From Sphagnum compactum (lineage: Eukaryota > Bryophyta > Sphagnopsida > Sphagnales), in contig OZ234495.1 in the NCBI GenBank assembly GCA_965153455.1, positions 21,014,875 to 21,078,874 of the forward strand: a stretch of DNA of 64,000 bases. Reading direction: 5' to 3'. Below the pieces are notes generated by a model, which saw only the letters and a list, made by a program, of their open reading frames with translations, made no database searches and was not told the origin of the DNA. Each line of letters begins with the position of its first letter. Positions within the stretch are counted from its first letter, which is position 1. Position numbers and translations under genes: made by a program. This document shows positions 1 through 12,715 of this stretch, in pieces.

Positions 1-1858
1 GGTCTACGCATATGTCATTTGAACCATTTGTATGTTGATACTCTACCCAATGTATACTTTATTATTGTTTTCACATCTAATGATATACACAAAATGCTCT
101 TATATGTTGTTTAAGGAGTTGCTCCCTTTTTTGTAGGTTCATTGCGTTTCTGGACAACATTATTTGCAGTTGGATTTTTCTTGTTGTTCTTTGATCCAAG
201 AGGTCGATTTTTGAGCACTTGACTTGCCAATGAAACTTGTCAGTTGAGCATTGATTTTTTTGCAGGAGATCCCATGTTTGAAGAAAGATAACAAAGGGTA
301 AGGATGCAGATTCATCTTTCATAATTACATCCAACTTTTGAAGAACATTCTCCATGGCCTGTTAGGATAAAGAAAGGTAAGATGGCATGTCATTTCTTTT
401 TGTCAAACTCAAAGTACATACGTTTGAGGTGGTATGGACTCAAAGCCCCCTTGTAGGTAGACTGTATTTCTTGATGGATGAGACTATATGCATCTTGCTT
501 ATTGAGATGAATGTCATCTTGGTCGTAGTTGACATTCAAAACATCCATGAAAGTAAAAGCATGAATTGAAATTTGTGAAAATTGTTAGCAATTGTAGATG
601 ACTTGTCTGATCCTAAATGACTAATTATATGGAGTAGTCATATGAACACTCACATTGTCCCCCTTTATGTGGTTAGTTTCAAGTTGAACCTCAAATGACA
701 CAATAAGTTTCTACATTTGTATATGGACACTTCTTGATGAAGGAACTAGATTTATAATTTTTACATCATTGCATAGTTTGGTGGATATTTATTTTCAAAG
801 GACTAGGTTGGAATTAGGAATGTATGAAATTTCATGTTATTTGTATGTCAGACCTAACACATATTATTGAATTGAAATACTCATGCAAAGTAGTTATTGT
901 ACTTGCATCTATCCTATTAAATTGGGTTTTATGTTGTTCAACATTGAATCTAAAGATACTAGTGTTTTCTTGATTTGGAGTTCCACCTAGAGATGAAGGC
1001 TAGCTATGCCCGGTGTGTGAATGCAAAATGGTCTATAAAAATGATCAATGCTTACATGAGCACAACCTTTGAAATTGAGATTACATGGGAAGTGAGTCCT
1101 TCAATCCTTTAGATTTGTAGAAACTAAATTGTAACCTCTTGGTTTGACGAATTATAATCTAATTTAAATATCTGCATGAAGACATATTTTCCAACTATGT
1201 TTGTGTACTTTTGTTGTTAAATCAAATTATGCCATGAAAGGCAAAGAATTTGTTGCAAAAGAACTAAAAATTAGATTAAAACATGACATTTTAGATTTGG
1301 AATCATGTTATTTTGATCAAAGATTCAACTATCTCTGTCAATAGGAGTGTGTGGAGCTCTGATGGAAATCTATTGATGTTAACATCAAAATCAAACAATA
1401 TTACATTTTTTTGTAACAACTTGGTCTAACTTATAGTAAGGCCTTTTGTATGTAGAATACCTGGACATGGCAAGTAGTTGTTGTGTGTTGAGAAAAATAT
1501 TATCTTTTTTTGCACCCAACCATTTATAAATTCTTTCAGTTGTCAATAGCTTTGAAATGATTGTAATCCTGACATCCACAATTGTCCAAAAGTGTTTCTT
1601 GGCCCGTGGTAACACACCATTACTTTTTTTATGGTGATATTGGTGCTTTGTTTGGTGCCAACATAGGAAATTGAAGTGCAGATTTTGCTATCAGATTTTT
1701 GAGCACAAAATCTAGTCTATTTGAAGAACTTGAAGCCATGATTGCAAAAATCAAAAATTAAGTTAATTACTTGTCGTGTTATTTCTTTCTTTTATACACA
1801 TTGAGATGGAAGTTGAAAAGACAGCAGAGATGATAGATTATCTAAGATGGTAGCTGTT
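1..1858. other. AT-rich intergenic DNA, no gene recognised
   Basis: No domain, splice-bordered exon or RNA gene was recognised. Short minus-strand open stretches at 77-355 (92 codons) and 1391-1615 (74 codons) show no family signature; they could be remnants of a decayed minus-strand gene or transposon, or chance. Confidence 0.4.
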
Positions 1859-2159
1859 GGAAACCATAAAGTGAATTCTTGAAGATGTTTGGACCACATT
1901 TGAAATTATCGTATTAGTGGGTGGCAGTATTGATTACATTTCCTTTGTTAGCAGTGGCAATTGCCCCTTGAAAGGATGCCTATCATCCAAGAGCAGATTT
2001 TGGAAACCATAGAATAAATTCTTGAAGATGTTTGGACCACATTTGAGATTATTTTATTGGTGGGTGGAAGTATTGATTGCATTTCCTTTGTTGGTAGTGG
2101 CAATTGCCCCTTTAGAAGAGGCCTATCATACAAAAGTAGATTTTGGAAACCATAGAATG
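1859..2159. repeat. 143-bp tandem duplication (two copies plus the start of a third)
   Basis: The phrase GGAAACCAT starts at 1859, 2002 and 2145, giving an exact 143-bp period. The first two units match along their length with scattered substitutions (AAGATGTTTGGACCACATTT, then GCAGTATTGATT versus GAAGTATTGATT, and GTGGCAATTGCCCC). The third is only a start. On the minus strand both units stay open in a 75-codon frame, but the protein is not recognisable. Confidence 0.85.
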
Positions 2160-3176
2160 TGAACATGACAACCACCCTTCCTCTTCAGGCCGTTTGAATT
2201 GACTAGGACCCCTTTCATGGGTTCTCTTCAATGTCAATAATGTTATTTACACTCGGCTTGGCATATCCACCCATAACACCACCCTAAAGTTGCCCTAAAC
2301 TCTTAAACATTCCACAAAACTACACACCCATCAGAACAGAGATTTCACAGGATTGCACATTTAATTGCGTCACCTTTTGCATTGAAATAGACCCAAAAAA
2401 TCTTGCCCATAACATCTCCAATGGCAATTGTAGGAATAGGCATTTGCTTGAAACCAAGTGGTGGTGGTGGTGGTGCGTTATCTTCCACAAGAAAATCTTT
2501 TTAAGTTAATTGCTTGTCTGGACTCGAAATAGAAGGTAGAACATGACCACATATATCTAAGGAATTATTCCTTAAATTTTGCAAATTGTTTCCACATTTC
2601 TATGGTGTTGCAAATCCTTTTCTGAACCATTGTCATAAAACGGACCAACATACAACAACTTACTACTGGATGTTTAATGTAGATGTCCTTTGCCTTCTTC
2701 TTTTTGGTGTTGCTACTAAGAACTCCAAACCCTTGCAGAAAAAAGTCACAACATTCGGATGAATGGGTTTCCTTTTCATGGGTAAGCTTCATCGGTGTTC
2801 ACTAAAAATCCCTTTTGTATTGTGTTTTTTTTTATGGTAAAAATGTAACTAATTTTTGAATTTTTTTATAAAATTCTACTAGATTTTGCATAACACCAGA
2901 CTTGATAAAGAAAGAAGAAAAAAAAACCAAAAAAAAAATCATGCAAATTTTTTTTTAACAAAAAAATATATGTTTGATACAAAAGAAATCAAACATTGTT
3001 AGCTTTGAAAAGGTTTGAAAAAAAATCAAATTATTATACCAAAATGCAATATCATTATGTTGAACATTTAGATTTTTAATACATTTGTAGCTAAAATAAT
3101 AACTTCATATTTAACCTTTGGAGATAAAGTTCATATCAAAATATATATTACAACATTGAATGACAAGGAATAAATG
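2160..3176. other. Intergenic DNA with simple repeats
   Basis: No gene recognised. A short GTG/GGT run lies near 2459-2477. From about 2820 the DNA turns strongly A/T-rich with poly-T and poly-A tracts. A 75-codon minus-strand open frame at 2565-2792 has no recognisable motif. Confidence 0.4.
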
Positions 3177-3660
3177 CAAGAAATAGATATTATATACCTT
3201 AACATAATAAATTAAAAATTGATGTAAATTATACATATATTTTTGGGAAGTCTTTTATTTATTTCAGACATGTATAATAAATGTGAGATTGATAATAAAA
3301 AGAAAAATAAATTCATTTAAAAAACGTTTTACATGCCAAATCCAAGAATTTTTAGAAATAAAATGCAAATACATCACAAATTTTAATAATTAATTTCTAA
3401 TTTTCATAAATCAAAATATATATACAAGAAATAGACATTAGAGACCTTAATATAATAAATTTTAAAAATTGATTTAAATTTGGGATAAATACTTTTGGGA
3501 TGAATTTTGATTATTTTGGACATGCATAATAAAAATGTGAAATTGATAACAATAACAAATTCTTTGTCAATTAAAAAATATTTACATTCCAAATCTAAAA
3601 ATTTGTAAAATTATAATGTAAATATATCACAATTTTCAATAATTAAATAATTTAAATTTA
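3177..3660. repeat. About 247-bp AT-rich tandem duplication (unit W, two copies)
   Basis: The phrase CAAGAAATAGA starts at 3177 and again at 3424. Downstream landmarks recur in the same order in both copies: the TAATATAATAAATT-like block, TTTTGGGA, GACATG.ATAATAAA, GTGA.ATTGATAA, CAAATC.AA and ATCACAA. The copies differ by many substitutions and small indels, so the duplication is old. No coding potential. Confidence 0.75.
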
Positions 3661-3732
3661 AAATACATATAGTAGAAAATTCAAATTGATAGAAAGAAAG
3701 AATTTATGAAACCTAATATGCATCATCATTAT

Positions 3733-4335
3733 CGTCTTCAAATATGTTAAAATATTATCAGTAATTTGTTGGAAAAATAATAATTTTATAACTCTTTATT
3801 GAATTGTGTGAACACAATTTTCCAATATGTATTTGGAATTTGCATTGTACAATTTATGGCATCATCATTTTCAATATAACACAAGTTATTTTTTAGGGTT
3901 TACATATATTTCCAAATTGTTGCACATGTGTTTGAACTTTGAACATAAAGTCACTAGAAATATAAATATAAACATCAAAATAGAATATGACAAAATCAAT
4001 TGATAAAACATCATAAAGTTTATATATATATCTCTTCAAATTAAATGTGAATTATAATGTTGTTAATTGAATTGCGTGAACACAAATGTTCCATATGTAC
4101 TTGGAATTTCATTGTACAAATTATGGCATCATCATTTTCAATATAACATAAGTTATTATTTAGGGTTTACATATATTCTCAAATTGTTGCACATGTGTTT
4201 GAACTTTGAACACAAAATCAGTAGAAATATAAATATAAACATAAAAATAGAAAATGACAAAATCAATTGATAAAAAATCATAAAGTTTTTATATATATCT
4301 CTTCAAATTAAATGCACAAGTTTGAAAATACTAGA
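3733..4335. repeat. About 270-bp AT-rich tandem duplication (unit Y, copies 1 and 2)
   Basis: Unit Y carries the ordered landmarks TTGAATTG.GTGAACACAA, TTGGAATTT, CATTGTACAA, TATGGCATCATCATTTTC, TAGGGTTTACATATAT, TTGTTGCACATGTGTTTG and ACAAAATCAATTGATAAA. Copy 1 spans about 3733-4050 and copy 2 about 4065-4335. A third copy lies at about 6028-6345. The open frame at 4067-4270 is a by-product of the repeat and shows no protein signature. Confidence 0.8.
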
Positions 4336-4352
4336 ATGTAACATTGAAACTA

Positions 4353-4456
4353 ATATGCACTATGTGCAATTCATATGATTGGTATCACCAATCTCCTTTC
4401 CACTCGATGTGCAAATTGGGTGCATTTTTTATGGGTTCAAATCCCAAGTTGAGTTC
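4353..4456 (+). repeat. Dispersed repeat Z, copy 1, with a tRNA B-box-like motif
   Basis: The block begins TATGCACTATGTGCAATT, continues with CACCAATCTCCTTTCCACT and GCAAATTGGGTGCA, and contains GGGTTCAAATCCC near 4433-4446. That motif matches the RNA polymerase III B-box consensus (GGTTCRANTCC). Copies recur at 6363-6421 (truncated before the B-box) and 12716-12820. No convincing A-box sits at the right distance, so a SINE or tRNA origin is only a possibility. Confidence 0.6.
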
Positions 4457-5446
4457 TATTCTTTTGGCAATTTAGAAATATATATTTATCCAAATATACT
4501 AAATACATGTAGTACCATATATATTTTAATATAAATATGCACAAATATTGTAAGTCATTCTTTAAGGTTAAATCTATGACTTCAATATTCAAAAAATCTA
4601 ATATAAATTACATCAGAGTATCAATTACATATCTATAATTGGGTATAAATGTGTGCATCTTGACATTTAATAACTAAAGAAATAGTTATCCAATTCAAAG
4701 TCTTCTACATTTGTATGTTACGAAATATCAAAATGCAAGCATATTAACTAGAACAATACCTAACAATAAAAAATATGGCCAAATGGCATACATGTTGTTT
4801 AATGACAATATTAGAATTTTCCTAGTTACAACAAAAAAATTGATAGATTAAGTGCTCATTAAATGACTAATCTAAGTTCATATTAACTCAAACAACATAT
4901 GTTTAGTACATAGAAGTATGTTGTGTCTCCAGTTATCACAAGTGCAATTAGAATTATATTTTGATGTTGTAAATATCTTTCCATTAAGTTGACATGAAGT
5001 TCTTCCATGTTATGTCTTCACACCAAGTTCCCAATATATTATCTACTCCAAGTATTTATGAAATCCAAATATGTTCCCAAGATTCAAATGTCCCAAGGTG
5101 TTCCAAATAGTAAAACAATTCCTCCTTTGATTTCTGCCTTAGAATTTAATTTGTACAAGTGTGGTAAATGGTCATTTATTATTAGTTATAATAAATGATA
5201 CATTCATCTCACCTATTACATAAGATATTTAAAATAAATAATCACTTTGCAAATCCAAAAAAAAATTTAAAAATTGGACTACAAAAATAATGTATGAAAA
5301 CAAATCAATATGATATATTTCCATGTAATAAACTCAAAATGAATTTTAATAATTTTTAAGCTTGCAAATGAAGTTTATAAAAGATGATTATTGAATTTAT
5401 CTTTTTGAAAAGTGATGAAAATTAATGACCACAATATAAGGCTATG
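4457..5446. other. AT-rich intergenic DNA
   Basis: No gene, RNA or mobile-element boundary recognised. The single open frame of note (5007-5198) shows no protein signature. Confidence 0.4.
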
Positions 5447-6274
5447 TAATTTTCAAATAATTTCACACATTTAAAAAAGTTAACCAATAATTAATAGAAA
5501 TGATGCTAATTTTTTATGTTGATTTAATAATCTTGAAATGTGCATCATTTCAATAACAATATAAAACAATGGAATGATAGTTTTACTATGGATATGAATT
5601 TAAAACATTTTCAAATGTGAAGTAAAGAATTTGTAACTAATGACCCAAAAAAATCTTTGATTTCCAAAACATTAAATATCATAGCACAAAAACATGAAAG
5701 TAATTATTTCTAATGAATACATGCAAAATATATATTTAGGCTTTGATGAAGTTTGAAATTATATAGCAAAAGGTGTTATGGAAAATCATTAAAATTGTAA
5801 TATATTAACGAATGTCATGTGATAATTGATACTAACTAATATATTTAAATATACCCCCCAAAAAATGTTGAAGTTAGTAAAATTACAATTAGCATTTGAA
5901 AATAAAATTTGAAAATTTTCACAACATTGATTTTTTTATAAAATCAAAATAATCTTACAAAATTGAATATGCAAGCGAAACATAAACATCAATAATAAAA
6001 TAAAAATTTCAAGTGTAATTTTCAAATAATTTCATCTTCAGATATATTCAAGTATTATTAGCAATTTGTTGGGAAAATAATTTTTTTTATAACGCTCTTT
6101 ATTCAATGGCATGAACAAAGATTTCACATATGTACTTGGAATTTGTATTGTACAATTTATGGCATCTTCATTTTCAATATAACACAAGTTATTATTTAGG
6201 GTTTACATATATTCTCAAATTGTTGCACACGTGTTTAAACTTTGAACATAAAATCAATTGATAAAACATCATAA

Positions 6275-6315
<41 letters not shown>

Positions 6316-7440
6316 TCAAATTAAATGTGCAAGTTTGAAATTCTAGAATGTAACATTGAAACTAATATGCACTATGTGCAATTTGTATGATCTATATCAC
6401 CAATCTCCTTTCCACTCAATGTGAATATTTTTAAACTTTACACATGAAATTTGAATTTATCTTTTTCAAAGATGGTGAAAATTAATGATCACAATAAAAG
6501 GTTATGTAATTTTCAAATAATTTTGCATATTTAAGAAAATTAATTGATAGTTGATAGAATGATGTAATGTGCTTTGTTGGTTTAATATTCTTGAAATATG
6601 CATAATCTCAATAACACTATAAAACAATGGAATGATTATTTTACAAAAAACATGAATTTTTAACATTTTCAAATGTGAGATAAAGAATTTGTAACTAATG
6701 ACCAAAAAACAATCTATGATTTTCAAAGCACAAAAACATGAAAATAACTATATTGAATGAATACATACAAAATATATATTTAGGCTTTGATGAAGTTTGA
6801 AAGTATTTGGCAAAATGTGTTATGGAAAATCATTATAGTTGTAATAGATTAAAGAATGTCACGTGGTAATTGATACTAACTATTTTATTTTAATACACCT
6901 AAAAATTTAAAGGTTGAAAATAGTAAAATTACAATTGGCATTTGAAAATAAAGTTCTTAAAATCTTACAACATTGAATCTGTTTATAAAATCAAAATAAT
7001 CTTATGAAATTGAATATGCAAGTAAAACATAAACATCAATAGTAAAATAGAATATTTAAGTGTAATTTTCAAATAATTTCACATTTTAAATAAGAATTGA
7101 TAATTAATAAAATAATTTTAATATTGTATTTTGGTTTAGTAATCATAATATATGCATATTTCAATAAAAATATGAAACAATTGAATGAGATTTTTAAAAT
7201 AAAATTTAAATAATTTCAAATATGAAGTAAAGAATTTGCAATTGACTTCAAAAAAAAATTTATAATTTTCAAAGGATTATATATCACACCAAAAAAAGAT
7301 GAAAGGAATCATATTGAATGATTACATGCAAAACATATATTTTGGCTTTGATGAAATTTAATATTTTTTGGAAAAAGGTGTTATGGATAATAATTATAAT
7401 TGCAATTGAAGCATGTGTGGCAATTGATAACTAGTCAAAA
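5447..7440. repeat. Array of about 560-bp AT-rich units (unit X), interrupted by unit Y copy 3 and repeat Z copy 2
   Basis: The unit start GTAATTTTCAAATAATTT occurs near 5447, 6015, 6503 and 7061. Full or near-full X copies run from about 5447, 6503 and 7061 and share ACAATGGAATGA, GAATTTGTAACTAATGACC, ATATATTTAGGCTTTGATGA and TGTTATGGAAAATCATTA. The copy beginning at 6015 is broken at once by unit Y (6028-6345, including a TA run at 6279-6313) and a truncated repeat Z (6363-6421). This indicates tandem growth followed by insertion or conversion between families. Confidence 0.7.
6279..6313. repeat. (TA)n microsatellite
   Basis: About 17 uninterrupted TA dinucleotides inside unit Y copy 3. 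The equivalent place in copies 1 and 2 has only a short TATATATAT, so the run expanded after duplication. Confidence 0.95.
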
Positions 7441-7868
7441 AATCAAATGATCTATAATGAATGCTATATGTAATATTTCATAAAAACTTCTTAAATCAAC
7501 ATTTTTAGTAAATAATTTTTAATTCAACAAAAATGATTAATCCTATTTAATATGGATTAATTCAAATATTTTCCAAGTAATTATATAGTGTATACTATAC
7601 ATATCATTAAGAAACCATTTGTATGGAATCTGGTATTTTAGTGATTACGGATTATGATTATTCATAAAACATAAGTATGCCCAATTGCAAAATACTTTTA
7701 CTTTTGCATTGTTTTACTACTTGCTTTAATTAATTTTAGGACTATAATCTAACATGTTATTTATTTGGACTATGTAGTTGGTGGTATCATCATGTATAAT
7801 GTGATCCAAGTCATTTTCATAAATAAAAAATGAAATTAGAAGAGAAACGGAGATGTCAACAACAAAAC

Positions 7869-7876
7869 TATATAAG
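7869..7876 (+). promoter_or_regulatory. TATA-like motif before the Helitron gene
   Basis: TATATAAG lies 11 bp before the first ATG of the Rep/helicase pseudogene. That is too close to leave a normal leader if it were the TATA box for this ATG. The surrounding DNA is AT-rich enough for the motif to arise by chance. Confidence 0.2.
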
Positions 7877-9209
7877 TAAATGACAAATGGTTTTCAAACA
7901 TTTTGATAAGTCATGGATTGAGATTGGAGCATTGCATTCAAATTGGAGTAAATGTACATCTTCATTCATCAAGGATATGACATGTTGTGGAATTTGCGGA
8001 TTCGCAAAATTACACCTTCAAGGAACACATTTTAGTGTTGTTTTGAATAAATTTGGAATTGTTGTTGGTGCAACACCGTATGGTTGTTCAAACATTATTA
8101 TGTCTACATACACAACCACTAGTGATGGTTTGCATGTGTATGTATGCAATGCATGTTTTAAATTCTATGAACAACTAGAACGAATCAAATATATTGTATT
8201 TCAAAGCATGGATTATATGAAACAAATCCTTGTTAACAATCCATTGCATCTTCAACTTCTTTCACTTATTGATATATCAATGAAAATTGAACAACGAAAT
8301 TATGGATTCATGCATGGCCAAATACAACCATCTGGGTTACTTGACAATCCTTTACTCTATTGGAATTCCAAGTTTCAACCAACTAGTACATCAAAAGATG
8401 TTAATTTGGCCCTCAAAGATCTTTTGCACCAAAATTTGTCTTCAAATCCACTTATACAAAAATACATCACCAATATTGAGAAATCAAATCCAACTCATGG
8501 ATTATGTGTTTTATTTTTCTCAATTGTAGAAGAAATACTTGCAAAAACTAGTACTGGTGAAAGGCTTTTTTCAAGTATGGATGTGGAACCTTTCATTCAA
8601 AATTTGTCGTTACTTTTTGACATGCATCTTAGAATTCCTCACAATTTTTATGATGCCTTTGAAATTGGAAAATTAACTATGCGCAACAATGACAACCCTT
8701 TCAAGACTGAAAGGTTATTAGTTTGAGAAGATGGCATGTGCATCAATCCAACATTGAACATGTCACTTGAAAAGGCATTATCCCATTCCTATTTCCACAT
8801 GGATGTGGGGCATATGATGGAATTGGTGGTTTATTGCCTTATTACAAACAAAAATGTCTACATTATTTTTTGTTTTTACATTACATCCACCATATTTACT
8901 CTTGATGTACCAAGTGCAATAAGCAATTCAACTATTGAATGCTACAAAACATTTATGTTTGGAGAAGGATATACAAAGATTAAAACGCCAACATCCTCAA
9001 TGGTCAGAAACGACGTTCTCAAGAATATTATGAAGTTCAAGTTACCACCTTCTATTCCATTAACGCCACGATGGCACCATACCCAATTGAATGTGTGGCA
9101 TTATTTTGTGCAAGGTTGCAAGCTTTCATGTCAACCTATGTACTTGGTGGTGAAAACATTCTTGGCATTGTCGAACATCATGTAACACGATTGGAGTTGC
9201 AACATCGAG

Positions 9210-9568
9210 GTGGGTGAAAACATAATTGATTTAACATAAACAAAATAATAAACAAGTACATTTTGATACAATCATTTATTAGACACTTAAATCCAACAAC
9301 ATAGAGCTTGAAACCTTGTCAAATCTTATCGTCAACACACACTTACATATTGCATCGAATTTATAACAAATTTAATATTATATTGTATAACTTGTTGGAA
9401 AACCTTAATATAATAATAATCAACCATAAGTCGAATAATATAATCATATTTTTCATTGAAATAATTATGCTTTTTAGTTTTATTAAATATGTTTTCATTT
9501 TATGGTAAATTTCATTTATGCTAACAATAATCCAAAATTGTCTAAATTTGCATTGTACTTTCACTTAG
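9210..9568 (+). other. Intron 1 placed in the Helitron gene
   Basis: The donor is GTGGGTGAAA after CAACATCGAG and the acceptor is TTCACTTAG before GTTATGTACATG. Removing 359 bp joins ...LQHRG to YVHAHIIL in frame, restoring the usual RG.xHxH run of Rep proteins. Confidence 0.85.
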
Positions 9569-9878
9569 GTTATGTACATGCACACATCATATTATGGATA
9601 AATGACATTGATGTTGACCACATCACAAATGAAATAGTTGCAATGGTACCTACTACTATTGATGAACAGTTTGGAAAATTCATATTACTAGACAATGAAC
9701 ATGATTTGACATTGTTCAAGCTAGTGGAACGAAAACAAATGCATCAATGTGGTTCACAATGCAAAACAAATAAACACATTGGAGCTTGCAAATACAAATT
9801 TCCCACTACTATATTTGCCAAACAACATGCAGCTCAACATTCAATCATGCAAAGTTGGGTCAAAAAAATTCAAATCAA

Positions 9879-10218
9879 GTGTGTGATTTTTTAGTTAATT
9901 AGTTAGTTATTATCATCTTTATATTTATGCAATCAATAATCTTTACTAATAAGAAAGACCCCAATCTTACCTTTGCAAAAAAATTCTTATTTTGAACACT
10001 TGATTATTCAAGTTCAAAAATCTTCTGAACGTTTTTAAAATGTGAACTTTAATATGAATTTTTAATATCAATTCCATGAAAATCAAATTTTCATTTAACA
10101 CAATTTTCCATTGTTAACATGATATTCACATTTTAGTGGATACTTAAATATTCAAAATTTAATCCTTGTTTGAAATATTCACATGGTTTTTGACTTGTTT
10201 GAACTATTTATGAACCAG
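9879..10218 (+). other. Intron 2 placed in the Helitron gene
   Basis: The donor is GTGTGTGATT at 9879 and the acceptor is GAACCAG ending at 10218. Splicing 340 bp out makes an AAG codon across the junction and continues WQYYCPCYEDQNVVPYHC in the same frame as the downstream WGAHMNIQRITSS segment. Confidence 0.85.
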
Positions 10219-11223
10219 GTGGCAATACTATTGTCCATGTTATGAAGATCAAAATGTGGTGCCTTATCATTGTACTACATTGATATTATGGGGTGCACAC
10301 ATGAACATTCAACGAATCACATCTTCATATTGGTCATATTATCTTTTGAAATGTGTTATGAAATGTGAACCACAAGGCACTATTAAATTGGATGATGTTA
10401 GTGCAAGAAGTCTGGGATTGGTTTATGTAACCCCTTTGCAACTTCAATTGATTTCAACAACAATAACAGCCAAACCTATAGCTCGAGCTAAGCAACCTTT
10501 TCATGTTTACAAATCCCAATCATATCAAAAAGTGTTGGTGTAAAGTATGTTGATTCAAAACCACCAAACTTGTGAATGGTGACTAAATCCAAGATACTTG
10601 GATTTCATCCCATTGATATATATTGTGCGCAACCTTCTAACATGGCCTAATACACATTTACAAAGTATTGGAAACAATTTTCTCCACAACAACAAGAATT
10701 GAAGAAGAAAACATGTTTGGGCAAAGACAAATTAAGATTTTTCTTATATAAAAGTGAACACTTTGTGTAGTTCATAGACTTCAATCTTGGCAAACATGTT
10801 GAACCAATTTTTTCAACATATTGTTAAACAATGCTGCTTTTCTTAAAGAACGCGAATTGATATCTCCCACAAATCTAGCAGGATCATGTTATCATGAATG
10901 TTTTGTTCGTGGTAAATTGTGAAGACTTTTAATTGTTGCAAGACCTCATATCTAAATATGGGAAAAGAAACTTATATGATGATGATAATCAAATCAGATA
11001 TACAACAAGCTTTTGGAGAAACATCTTTTTGAAAATTCACAAAATTTACTAATCAATATCAATATTGATGTTACATGTGTTGGATCACAAATTGGTATAG
11101 TTGATCCAAATTATTGGATACATGATGTTAGTGATTTTTTGGAAAGTAAAATTTTGTCACATGAACAAATGCATATATTCAACATCATTTGTTCTAAAAC
11201 AAATGGTTTGCATGTCATTTCAG

Positions 11224-11451
11224 GTACATAACTTATTTGATTTTATTTCATTTCAAATATTAAAATAACTACCATCCAAAAGTTATGCATATTTTTATTG
11301 CATGTGTGAAAGATATATTATGGTAATTAATTTTTATATCCATATTATAAAACACAAATTCTATAAAGTATTATGCATATTTACTAAATTTTATAATCAA
11401 TTATTCTTATAGCTATGCATATTCATTATTTGTGAACATGTTTTATGTTAG
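11224..11451 (+). other. Intron 3 placed in the Helitron gene, splitting Walker A
   Basis: The donor is GTACATAACT and the acceptor is TTTATGTTAG. Removing 228 bp joins HVIS-G to TPGSGKTFF, so the phosphate-binding loop is whole only after splicing. The flanking exons are in the same phase. Confidence 0.9.
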
Positions 11452-12715
11452 GAACTCCTGGTAGTGGAAAGACATTTTTCATTCGATATTTGACCGAATA
11501 CTATATGTTATTGAAAAAGAATGTTATCCTTACTACAACAACAAGATGTGCAGCATCAAGGTTTAATTCAAAAGCTTCAACCGCCCACATCACATTTCAT
11601 ATACAATGCAAAGGATATGTTCGGCCATTACAAGAATTAAGTGTTGAATTTCAAATTCTCAAAAGAAGCTAACATCATCATTATTGATGAAATGTCAATG
11701 ATGACAAATACATTGTTGCAAAGCGTTGAAACTAGACTACGACAAATTGAGAATGATACAAATGAACCATATCATTTTAAGTTAGTGATTTTGTTGGGCG
11801 ATCATGCACAACTTCCAGCAATATGTCATTGCCATATGTCAAACACAGAAAATTATTGCCAAAAACATTATGTTTATAATGTGATTGATTGAAATTCTGC
11901 AACATGTCATACCTTGGAAACTTTAATAAGACATGTTGAAGATCTAGAATATTGTTCTTTTTTGAACATAATCCATTGTCGAGCACCAACAGAAGAACAA
12001 ATTTCATCAGTTTTGAACAATTGTTACATTGATGAAAATTTAGTAGAACAATACATTGATGACAAAACAACAATACTTTGCACACATCGGAAGGACATTG
12101 ATTATTACAATGATTTGATTCTTCACAAGAAATTTTCAATTGACCAAATTTATGCTATTCAATTGGAGACAAATGCAAGGAATGTTGAACACATTCAATC
12201 TCGGGTGAACAATAAAAGAATCAATCACATGCAACATGTTGCATTGGGAGCATTGATTATGCTGACTAAAAACATTGATTTAAAAGTTGGTGCTGCAAAT
12301 GGAACCACTGGAATCATAACAAAATTGAAGTTTGATTTAGAAGATAATGTTTATAGCATTTCCGTTGCACTCAATCCATCATGATACGTGCAAATGGTTC
12401 GGAAAAAATCAATTCAAAACAAATTTGATTCTCAAGGACATTATTATAAAGCATCATTTCTTTTCATGTTAGGTTATGCAATTACAAGGCACAAATCCCA
12501 AGGTGCAATGATATCATCCAAAGTGATGATACATAATTGTGAATCTTTTGCACGAGGATTAGTGTATGTAATGCTATTTAGAATCACAAGTCGAAAAAAT
12601 TTGAAAATTGTTAACAATCTTCAACCTTCAAAGATACAACCTATGTTGCCATGATTTTTAGAAAATGTGAACATTGTTGTAAATTGAAATACTAACACAT
12701 GTATCATGGTAATTT

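Larger units (their letters stand above)
7887..12654 (+). pseudogene. Helitron-type Rep/PIF1-like helicase gene, decayed, with introns
   Basis: Remnant of a Helitron transposase, which combines an HUH Rep nuclease with a superfamily 1 PIF1-like helicase for rolling-circle transposition. In order: an N-terminal part with CxxC-type pairs (CCGICG, VCNACF); the Rep core with HAHIILW, then a Cys-rich block ending CKYKFP and a tyrosine block YWSYYLLK; Walker A GTPGSGKT across a splice junction at 11223/11452; Walker B IIIIDEMSMM; LLGDHAQLPA; and terminal AITRHKSQG with ARGLVYVMLFRITSR. Three introns fit in phase: 9210-9568, 9879-10218 and 11224-11451. Lesions: TGA at 8724, a 1-nt loss near 9106, TAA at 10541 followed by a scrambled stretch to about 11010, a frameshift near 11620-11640, TGA at 11890 and TGA at 12382. 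It is therefore inactive. Neither terminus (5' TC, 3' CTRR with hairpin) was located, so the element's extent is unknown. Confidence 0.88.

Noticed and set aside
4433-4446. tRNA gene suggested by the B-box-like GGGTTCAAATCCC
   Set aside because: No acceptor stem, no A-box at the proper distance and no anticodon arm could be built around it.
11777-12139. 120-codon minus-strand frame in the Helitron gene
   Set aside because: It is antisense to the helicase motifs and has no signature of its own.
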